In this document: piece by piece, positions 17,501-29,500 of the stretch
Layout of the letters: every line of letters begins with the position of its first letter
Numbering within the stretch: position 1 is the stretch's first letter
Assembly: GCA_017470815.1 (NCBI GenBank)
Contig: JAFUXT010000015.1
Location: forward strand, 1 to 53,048
Length of the DNA stretch: 53,048 bases
Direction: 5' to 3'
Source of the DNA: a bacterium
GTDB lineage: Bacteria; Cyanobacteriota; Vampirovibrionia; Gastranaerophilales; Gastranaerophilaceae
Made by a program: the position numbers and the translations under genes
The notes under the pieces: model-generated
Seen by the model: the letters and a program-made list of their open reading frames with translations, nothing else
What the model was told of the DNA's origin: nothing
Databases searched by the model: none

Positions 17501-20500
17501 AAATGTCAGGCAGTGCCGTATGGAATAATGAAAATAATACAGCATCTTCTGTAATTTCTAATTCGACTGTAAATACGACAACATTGGATTTATCATCAAA
17601 TATTGTTGATTATACCGTTAATGAAGTAAATGCAGAAGCCGGTGCAAGCAATAAATTTAGTGCGGGTGCTGCGGTTATTGTAAATGACCAAAAAAATACT
17701 TCAACGGCAGAAATTAAAGATAGAGCAAAAATAACTGCAACAGATTCTGTGAAGGTAAATTCTACAACTCAATTACCGATGAATCCTATGGAATTAAAAA
17801 TCGGAAGGGAAGTAGGGGAAGGCTCAACCGCAAAAGAACTTTCTCTCGGTGTAAATTTTGATGCCGGTGATAAATTGTGGGATGCAGAGTTCTTACACAC
17901 CGAACTTAAAGATTTATTGAATCCGGATACAATCAAAAATGTCGGTGCATCACTTAAAAAACCAAAAGAATTTTTTGGCGGAACAGAATTAAGTTTGAAA
18001 GGATTATTTAATAACCTTGCAAAAGCACAAGGTGCAGGAACTACTGCCGCAATTGCAGGAAGTGTTGTAGTTAATTCTATTGTAAATAACACTACGGCCG
18101 TAATTGATAAAAATGCCCAAGTTACTATGAGAGGTGATATTAAAGGTTTAGATGGTAAAGGGCATGATTTAGACGGCAACGATATAACCAGAGAATTGAA
18201 TGTTAACGCTTCAAATTCTGTTATAAATTATAACGGTGCAGGTAAAGTGGATTTCTTGATTGAAGAAATTAACAGTTATATTGCAAAATTAAAAGATAAA
18301 AAAGATAAAACTGAAGATGAAGCGGAAGAAGCCGCAAAAGTAGGTCTGGGCGGTAGTGTTATGGTTAATCATTTTACGAGTAATGCAACCGCAAAAATTG
18401 ATAATGCAATAATTAATATAGAAAATGGGGACTTAAATGTTCAATCCGCACAGGAAGAAGCCTATGTAAATGCGCTTGTAACAGGCGGCAGCGCAGGTAC
18501 ATTTGTGCTTGAAGGCAGTGTTAATGTTCAAAATGTTGACGGTAAAACACAAAGTTACATTATAAACAGTGATAAAATAAGTGCCACAAATGTTAATGTA
18601 AATGCCGGTAAAGCAACTATCCAAACAAAAAAATCAGGTGAAGATGACCCGATAGAAATTGATGAAGATACAAATGAATTGAGCACTAATGACGAAAGAG
18701 ATATTAAAGACAGACTCATTAGTATTAATATGTTAGGTGTAAATGCTACACAAAAAGGAACATCTGAAAATAGCAATCAACAGTCATCTTCAGGTGCATC
18801 TGTTGGTGTAAGCGTAAATGTTACCAATACAACAAAAGAAGTAAATGCTTATATTGATAATTCCACTATTAATGCCGAAGAAGAGGTAAATGTCAGTGCA
18901 GATACTCAATCAAGAAAAGTTGATGTACTTTTAGCGGCTGCAAGCGCAGGCGGCGTTGATATGAAAGAAGCTAAAGAGCAGGCAAAAGAAGACAAAGAGG
19001 CTAAGGAACAGGCAAAAGAAGACAAAGACGATAAAGAAGAACAAAAAGACAAAGATAAAGATAAAGAACAGGGTCAGGATAAAGAGCAAAGCCAAGACCA
19101 AGACAAAGATAAAAATAAAGAATCTCAAAGTTCTGATAAAACTGGTACTGAATCAAAACCATCTGACAGTGAAAAAACACCTTCAACAGATTCTTCAAAT
19201 AAAAATACCAAAAAGCAAAAAAATGTCGGCAACTGGATGGATATGCTTGATGAAGCAGGAGATGATGAAGAAGATGTTATGAATTTGAATGATTTATTCA
19301 AAGAAAATGATGCATCCGAACAGGCTCAAACATCAGTTAAAAAAGACTCAACTAAAAATGCAATAAAAAATGCGGATAAAACTGTCGATAAAGACGGCAA
19401 ACAACAAGATGCCAAAAATGAAAATGCAAAAAAAGACGATAAGGCTAATACAGAGAAACTTGCTGACAACAATGAAAAGAAACTTGAAGGCGATAAGAGT
19501 CAAAAAGCAGATACTACAACAGCCTCAAGTAATTTCTCTCTTGCTGCCGCTGGTTCAATAGATATAACCTCAGATAAAACAAAAACCAATGCAAAAGTTA
19601 CAAATTCAACGATAAATACAGGCAAACAGGCAGAAGTAAGTTCAAATAATGATACATTAGTTGTGGATGTTAACGGTGGTTTTGCCAAAGCAGGTAATGT
19701 GGCAGTCGGAGCAGGTGTAAATATTTATCGTAATTTATCCGAAACTAAATCTCTTGTTGAAAATTCAACGGTTAATTTCACTGATGAGGATGCTAAAGGT
19801 CTTGATGTTAAATCAAACTTTGATGCTGATTTAGTTGATGTTACAGCAGGTATAGGTGCAGCAACAAATAGTGACAAGAATGTAAAAATTGCTGTAGGAG
19901 GTTCATTTGCCTGGAATACTTTAAAAAATAAAGTATCTTCAGTTATAAATAAATCTGTTGTTAAAAAAGATGAAAATGCTGCAAATCCTGATGTGAATGT
20001 AAGTGCGACTGACGATTCATATATTTGGAATATAACAGGCGGTGTTGCATATTCAGGAAGTAAAGACGATAAAAACGCATCCGAAAGTGAAAGGAGTAAT
20101 GCAACCGGTATTGGTGCAGGTATTGCAGCATCGGTTGATTACAGTTCAAAGAATGTCAATGCCGAAATAACAGATAGTACTCTGACTGAAGTTAAAGATG
20201 TAAAAGTTGATGCTGATTTAAAACAAAATTTCCATACGGTCGCAGTAGCAGCGGCTATAGCAAATAAGAATTCTTCTTCTTATACCTTTGATGGCGCAGT
20301 TAATACGGAAGTAAATACAAATACGGTAACTGCAAGAATAGGTCAGGGCTATACTTATGATGATAAAGGAAATGTTGTAAAAGATAAAGACGGCAATATT
20401 GTAAAAACAGGAGTCGGTACAACAATAAAATCAACAGGTGATGTTGAAGTAAGTGCGGTTGAAACAGTTCAAAATTTAAGCATTGCAGGCGGTGTAAACT

Positions 20501-23500
20501 TCTCCAATGCAGATTCAGGTGTTGGTGTTGGTATCGGTGCTATTGTAAATGTTAATAATTCCGATGTAACTGCTGAAGCAGATAAATTAACTGTCGAAAA
20601 ATCAAACTCTATTAAAATTAATGCAAAAGAAGATGAAGATTTATCTTTCTTGGCTGTCAATTTTGGCTTGCAGACAGGTGACGGACATGCAATAAATGTA
20701 AACGGAATAGCAAATGTATTTTTATCTGATGTAGTTTCTCAGGCAATTAATAATTCTGTATTGAAATCCGACGGAGATGTTGCAATTCAATCTCTGTACT
20801 TTAATAATCTTTGGGGAATTACTGCAGCAGTTGCGGCTTCAAAAGGCGGCGCTGCGGCGTCTGCAAATTTGATTGCGGATGTATATAATAACCATGTAAC
20901 TTCATTACTTGAAAAAGGTTCAATAATTGATGCAAAAGGTGATGTTACCGTAAAATCAATCGCTGTTGAAGAAATGACCATATTCCCTGTCGGGGTTTCG
21001 GTTTCAGGTAATAGTGCGGCAGTAGCGGCAAATATTAATGCAAATGTTATTGTAGATACAATTAAAGCGCAAGTGTATGGCGAAATAATCAATAGTGGCA
21101 GTGTTCTTGTCAAAGCACAAGATACTTCAAACATTTTGACAAGGGGCGGTACAATTGCATTATCATTTGGCAATGCTGCAATTGGCGGAGATGTCAATGT
21201 TGATGTAATTAATAAAAATGTGACTGCTGAAATTAAAGATACGACAGTCAATTCTACAGGTTCGGTTGATGTTCTTGCAAAAAGTATCAATGCTATGGGC
21301 GGAACAGTACATCAGGATGAAAACGAAAAAGATAAAGATATAAAAAGAGAAAATTATACCTTTAGTGTCGGAACTCTTGATGAAGCAAAAGAATTTACAA
21401 AAGAATCAGGTAAAGACGCTGATGGCAAATCTAAATATGAAAATGATGATAAATTCGGTAATTGGAATATGTTCTATGATTTGGGAGCAGGTTCAAAAGT
21501 CGCAGTTTCAGGTGTAATAGTTGTTAAAGTTATTGAAGATACGGTTAAGGCTTATATTACCGATTCTAATATCAATGCGGATTATTTGAATGTGAACTCA
21601 ATTTCAGGTACGGTCGCAAATGCTATTATGGGCAGAATCAATGTAGGCGGTACTGCAGCGGTAGGTGCTAATATCTTTGTAATGGCAGGCAATTCAACTG
21701 TCGAAGCGCAAATCACGGACGATTACAAATCAAATGGTAAAAACAGTATAAATATTGCCAAGGATATGAATGTTTTGGCAAATTCAGAAAAGAAATCCAC
21801 TCTTATTACTGTTGGTGGCGCGGCAGCAGGTACTGCTTCAGTAAACGGTGCGGCTGTGGCTAATGTTATAAATGATACAGTAACTTCTAAAATAGGTGAC
21901 GGAGTAAATGTAAATACAGATTCCTTAAGTATTGGTGCTAATAGTGATAACAATTTAAAAGGTTTAGTTGTAAATGTCGGAGCAGCAGGAACTGTGGCAG
22001 TCGGTGCAGTTGTTTATGTTAATAAACAAAATACAACAAATACCGCTCAAATAGGTGAATTGGGTAAAGAATCCGCAGTAATAAAAGCCATTAAGGATAT
22101 TAAAGTCAATGCTAAGGCAGATGATGAATTTTCGGCACTTCTTGTAAATGTTGCAGTATCAGGTACAGCATCAGTTGCAGGTACGGCATTGGTTAATGTT
22201 ATAGATTCCACTGTTAATTCCCGTATTTATAATTCAAATATTGTAAGTGAAGAAGGCAAAGTCGAAGTTATAGCAGACAGAGGTTACAACAGAGATCTAA
22301 TTAATAATGAAAATGCAATAAGAAGTTGGTTTAAAGGAACTAATGCATACAGTAAAAAATATAATGCCAATAAAGATAAAAATTCAAAGGATAATGAAGC
22401 AGAAGCTATAAATGCAGATAAAGATATATTAAATAGTGAGACTTTTAAACCGCAAGTAGGTATGGTGAGTGCGGCAGCATCCGGTACTGTAGCTGTAACT
22501 GCAAATGTTATTGTTAATAATATGGAAGGGCATATAAATTCAGAAGTTGTAAACTCTGAAATATCAACGAAAGAGGGTTTAAAAGTTGATGCAAATCAAA
22601 CTTTTGCAAATTATGATGCAATTGCGGCAGTTTCCGCTTCAGGTGTTGCGGCTGTTAATGCAACAGGTGTAATCAATGTATTAGAAGATGAAGTAACTTC
22701 GCAAATAGACAATACTAAAGTCACAAAAGGCGGTGCTGAAGTTGATGCCACATCACAAATGAAAATAAATCAACTTGTAGTATCGGGCCAATTCTCCGGG
22801 AATGCGGCAGTTGGTGTAGCTGTTGATGTAAATAAGCTTAATGATAAAGTACATTCTTATATTCAAAACGGTTCTGAAATCCACGGCGCTACAACAGTTA
22901 ATGCTGAACACGCAGTTGAAATAAACAATGTATTAATAGCTGCAAGTATTGCCGCAACTGGTGCTGCAGTATCTGTTGTTCCTGTGGTAAATAAATATAC
23001 AGGTGAAACTTTTGCAGAAGTTAGAGGAAATTCTATAATAAATGACGGAGCTATTTCAATCAATGCTTTTGATAATGTAGATAATTTTTCTGCTGTTGCA
23101 GGTATTGGCGGAGCAGGTGTAGGAGCTAATGTTTCAGGATATTTAATTACAAATGTTTACGATAATAAAGTTAATGCAGGTATTTCCGGATTAAATATAA
23201 ATACAATTAATAAAATAGATATTTCATCCGCATCTGTTATAGATAGCGAAAATGCTCTTTTAGCTGCCGGCGTTGCGGGTGTAGGTGGTAATGTAACAGC
23301 AAATATTATTGTAAACAGTATAGAATCAAAAGTAAATTCATACATTGATAATAGTGTAATAGAAAATGCCGGTGATATTAAATTAACCGCAAATAAGAAG
23401 AAAGACGGGACTCTTTATCATGATAAAATACATAATTTAACCGGTAGCGCAGGTTTAGCAGGTATAGGTGCAAGTGTTGCATCCAACATGATATTTAACT

Positions 23501-26500
23501 TATACAGTAATACTACTCAAAGTTATGTGCAGAATACAAATGTTGAACATGCAAACAGTTTAGCAGTTGAAGCATACGGAGATAAAAGATTTAGCGAAAA
23601 TAACTATGGTATCAGTGCCGCTGCTTTTGGCGCTGCTGTTGTTGCGGATGTTGTAGCGGATCAAATTGAATCTACAACTCGGGCGTATGTTAAAGCAAAT
23701 AACAATAAAAATATTAATGTAGATGGTGTACTTAATGTTCTTGCCGATGATAAGGTTGTATCAACTACGGATATGGGTTTTGCTGTAGGAACAGCAGCTG
23801 GAGTAGGTTTTGGTGCTAACATCAATGTAAGTAATTACAATGAAACAGTGCTTGCTGAAATTTTAACTGAAGGCGATAGTAAAATTGCGGCAGGAAGCGT
23901 AAACTTAAATTCCAGTGCAACTTATGCTCTCAGAAATACTATATCAGGTGCTGCATTAGGTTTAGGTGCTTTAGCCGGTGATATTTCAATAATCCAGCTG
24001 GGTAACAGAAAAGCTATATCTTCAGGTGATAGAGATACAAAAGGCGGTGTAAACGACGCACTTAAAACAGTAAAAGATGGTTATGATAAAGCTGCTAATT
24101 ATGAAGTTGCTAATAAAGAGAAAGAATCAGAAGTATATAACAAAGATGCTTCCTTATTACCAACAGATGAAGATAGAGCAAATGCAAAAAAACAACAAGA
24201 TAAATTTAATCCTACAAATTCAACAAAACAAGGAACAGGTGCTATTTCAAGAATAAACGGTAACGTTGAAACAAAAGGCGATATTGCATTAAATGCCAAA
24301 ACGGAATTAAAAGGTGTTGATAAAGATGGCAATTTAACAGATACTATAACTTTTGAAAATACAAATATACTTGGGGGAGGGGCTGCAGCCGGTGTTGGTG
24401 TTAAATTGGTAGATTTTTCAAATCAAACAAATTCTGAAATTACAGGCGGTCATGTTAATGCTAAAGGTAATATAAATATCAATTCTGAATTAACAAATAA
24501 TGTAAAAATGACAAATGATGCCTATACAATTGCAGGAATATCAATAGGTGGTGCAGTTGGTATTTATGATAATAAATCATATACAAATTCTAAAATTGCA
24601 GATACTGAAATAACTGCAGGAAATATTAACCTTAATGCAAAATCATCCAATAAAGCAGATGTATTAAGTAAATCTTATACAATGGGCGGACTAAGTGCTT
24701 CTGCAGCTGTGGCAAAAGTAAAGGATGACAGTACGACAAATGCAATTGTTACAGGAAATACAAATATTACTACAAATGCAGTTGAAGGAGATATTAATTC
24801 CGGCATGTTAAATCTTCATGCTACAGGTGATTCTGATATAAAAATGAATCTTCAATCAGGAACCGTTTCTTTAGTTAAGATTGCATATATGGATGCTGAG
24901 GCTAAGGCGAACTCTAAAACGAATGCAGTTATTAAAGATGTAAATGGTAACATTAATGTTGCAGGATTAAATTTTGTATCTGATTCAAACGGATTAAGTT
25001 CAACTGCGACATCAAACGCTACATCTGTATCAGGTTTTAGTATTGATGTAAATAGTACCGGCTCCAGTTTGACGGCAACTATGCAGGCAGGTATTGATAG
25101 TGCTGGAAGTGGACTTGTAATAAATAATAGCGGTAAAACATCAATTATATCAGGTGTAAGTGCAAGCAAGAACACTAAAAGTGCAGATGTATCTGCAAAT
25201 GCGTATGTTGAAAACACAGGTTTCAGTCTTTTGGGCGGTGGCAGCGTAGAAGCTAAAGCCGTAAATAATGTTAAGGTAAATTCTGTAATGAATTCGGATG
25301 AACACAATGCAGATTCTCTTGAAATGATTGCTAAAGTAAATGAAACTGCAAAAGCAGATGTTTCAAATACATCTGTCGGATTAGTTGATATTAGCGTTAC
25401 AAAACTTACTGCTGATGCACAAGGCAATGTCGGAGTCAGTGTTGCAGGTAAAAATACTATTAAAAATAAAGCAAAAATTGATGTTGATAGCAAAGTTACA
25501 AGTGATGCGAGTGTAGCTTCAGCAAAATATGGTTTTGCAACGGGTTCAGGTACAAATTTAACTTCTAATCTTAAATCAAATACAGTTCTTAATGTAGGCG
25601 GAGAATTAAATGCTAAAGAAGTTGAAATAGATTCTAATACTAACAGAACATCAAAAGTTGACTACTCTTCTTCGCAAGGTGGTGCTGTATCTATAGGGGC
25701 AGCGACAGTTAAGAATGATGTCTCAGGTAAATCCGAAGTTAATTTGACAAATTATACTACATCAACTGATTATGACAATATAATCACAATAAATAATTCG
25801 TCAACCAATACACAAGATACTGTTTCAAGCAGTATCTCAGGTGGTGCAGTGGCGGCGGATTCTACCAGTGTTTCTGGAACCTTAAATTCTACAACTTCAA
25901 CCAATATAAAGGATTCCGATATTAAAACTGCGAATGATATAAATATTAACGTTAATAATACAAATGTTGTAAAAGATTCTGCTACGGCTAAAACTTATGG
26001 TATTATTGCGATAACATCAAATAAAGTATCACACACTTATTCTTCTAATTCTGAGATAAATTTAAATAACTCAAATGTTAATTCATCAAAAAATATTAAT
26101 TTTGCGGCAAATTCCGGTGTTGTGAGCGGAAGCGATGCTGCACGCGACGGATATGTGCATTATGCAGGTAAATCCGGTGCTTTTAATGCAAAAGAGTTAG
26201 TTTCTGTAAGTAATACTCTTAATGAAAATAATTCTATAAATCTTCAAAATTCGTCAGTTAAAGCAGAAGATTCAGTTACATTTGCAATGAAAGGAAATTC
26301 AAACTTTAGTCAAAAAGTTGGCGGGGAAACACGAGGTTTTGCCGGAAGTGCGCATAATTCGAGTACATTAACGCTAAATAATACAAATGCACTAAACATT
26401 GATGCGAATTCGACTGTCTCATCTGTCTATAAAACGAAAATTGATTTAGATTCAAATAATACATTGTCAACAAATGCAGAATCCGATTCATACTCTTTTG

Positions 26501-29500
26501 GTTTTAGAGATGCGGAAGCACATTCTAATTTATATGCAACAGTTAACAATAAAATTAATAACAGTGGTTCAATTGAGTCTGACAATCTTGTTGATATAAA
26601 CTTTATGAACAACTCAGAAAACAATTTGACTCAATATGCATATACAGCAGCGCATGCTGTTATTCCAACCACTACAATTACGGGGACTTTAATAAAAACT
26701 GTTAATAATAGTTTAAATGTTCTTTCCGGTGCAAAAATTGCATCGAAAAAAGATGTTGATATAAGTTATAAATCTTCCGGTTCAACAGAAAATCTAAGTT
26801 CTACTTTAGAAGATATTCACCAATATTATCTTGCATTTGGATATACTACTAATAAAAAAGCGGAAAATAAACATTCAAGCCACAATCCAAGTCTGAAATT
26901 AGATGGTGATATCATAGCAGGTCAGGGAAATAACAGATATATGAAAATTTCTTCCGACGGAAAAATCGATTTTCAAAAAGGATTTGATTCTAAAGAATAT
27001 ATACTTTCTGAAGGTGACTCCGCTGATGGAGAATGGCTCCAAAATAATACAGTAAAAATTTTGGAAAACAAAATTAACGAATTAAATAAAAGAATTAATG
27101 AACTTGAAAACAATATAAATAATGACAATATTATAATTAGTCAGATATCGTCATCAATTGCTGATGCGAATGCAATATTAGATGAGATAAATTCACATGA
27201 ACTTAAAGCAGAAGACGAATTCAATACATTAATTCTGGACTACTATAAAAACACAGTGAAGCAAGAATTGACAGCTAATGGTTATAATTTAGATTATAAT
27301 ACTATTATTGATGGATATATAACATATATAGCCGGCTTGGATATTCAGCCAAAAGCAGATACTCCGGTGGTGATACCTACAATAACAGAATTTTTGAATG
27401 GTCATGATACATACAAGAATTTATCAGAAGCACAAAAATCAATATTCCAAAATAATTTTAATGCAGTTGCAAACAAAATAACCTATACTCCAAAAGGAAA
27501 ATACCCTATATTTAATGAAAAATATATGCTGACGGAAAATATAACAATAAAAGATGAAACCGCAGGTGAAATTACACTTGATGAAAAGAAAATTGTGAAT
27601 TTAATTATTTATGTGCTTCAGGAATATGAAAATAAGTATAAACAAGAAAAAGAAGACAATATTCGTGTAAAAGATTCACTGGCAAGACAAAAAGATGCTT
27701 TAAATGAAAGTTTAGATATGATAGATGTAAAAGATTATGGCTCTGAATATTCTGTTTTGTTTGCGGATATTAATTCTGAAACATCAGGCATTAATATAAG
27801 CGGAATGTCTGAAAACAATATAAAAGGAAGTGGGGAATTCAATGTAGAAAGCTCTGCTCTTACGGTTGATAATTATTCAACAAGAAGTCTTATGTTTAAT
27901 ACAATTAATTTTGGTAATGAAGACGAAGTAAACGGTCTGGTTATCAATGGAAAGGGCTATTCTGATTACTTAAACAATGCTAACAAGTTAATTGGTTCTG
28001 AAACCGGTGTAAAATATGTAAGTAACGGAATTGGCGGAAATGGTGATATAAAAATCACTAATTACTACGATATAACCAATCCTTTTGCAAATACTCTTGA
28101 TATTCCGAATAATACCCAAAAATCCGATATTATATTGCAAAAAGCAATATCAACAAGCGGTAAACTTGATATATACAACGAAAGTGGAGATATAATCGCA
28201 TTATCTGATTTGAATTCAGGCAGTAAACATATGGTATCTACTAATGGTAATATCAATCTTATGCCGGATATAAAATTCTCTATGAAGGATAATGATATTT
28301 TATTTGCAGGCAACTCTGTAATTTTAAAAGGAAATGAAGCTGATATTAAAGGGCGTATATCTGCAGGTTATGAAGAAAGAAAACTTGAAATAACAGATGA
28401 TATGTTACAAAATCTTGTTCTTGATCCGACAACCGGTGAAACTAATATGATTGATCTTGGTGCCGCACCATATCTTGGAGATGCAAAAGGTAATAATATT
28501 AAAGCTATATACAAAGACGGCCAAATTTATCTATTCGGGATAAAGGATTCTAATGGTTCTGTAATTATGGATTTCCAGAGTGGTAAAATTGCTGCGAATG
28601 TTTCATCAAAAGAAGGAGCAAGTGCTATTAATATAATTAATAAAACTGATAAAGTTATGAATGTTTCAAATATTGTAAATATTTCAAGCACCGGGGAATT
28701 ATATAAAGGCGGCGCTGCGGATTATACAAGTATTGAATATCGTCCTTGGAATGAGGGAATTAATAGTAATACTGCTAATATTGAATCAAATGGAGGTATA
28801 AATTTCAATTCCAGCATTGTTAATTTAGGAGATATAAATATAACAAATGAAAATGGAGATATGACAATATTTAAAGATATAAATGCAATTTCAGGAGATA
28901 TAAATGTTTCTCAAACCAATGGGGACATAATAAACGGAGTTGTAGATGACACAATATCAAATCATTACAGCGTAAATCTTGCGGATGACACTGAATTAAC
29001 AATTAAAGGTATATATGTTCCTAATTTCGTTACTTCGCAGGATTTAGTTATAAATGTTGTTGATGGTGATATCGGTGTTAATTCTAATCCGAATGCAAAA
29101 GTCGGAGTTGATGCAACAACAAGAGATTACACCGATTCTATAAATGTCAATGTCGGTGGTACTGTTGTTGCAACGGCTATTAATAATGCAAATACAGATA
29201 CGCGTTTAATCAATTTAAGAGCAAAAAGTTCTGATTTGAATATTAAGGATGTTACTGCAAACGGTGATATTATTTTAACAGCAGCGGATTGGAAAATTGA
29301 AGATAAGCGTCCGACTCCGGATGATGATACATATTTTGAAGGGTATTCAATATTGAATGCTTCTGATAATGATTCTCCTATAAATGGACAAAATATATCA
29401 TTAATTGCAAGTGATACAATCGGTACTTCTGACAAGAAAATGGTTATCAATCAGGATACTTTATCAAATAACGGCGCAAGATTAAGTATGGAAGCAGAAA

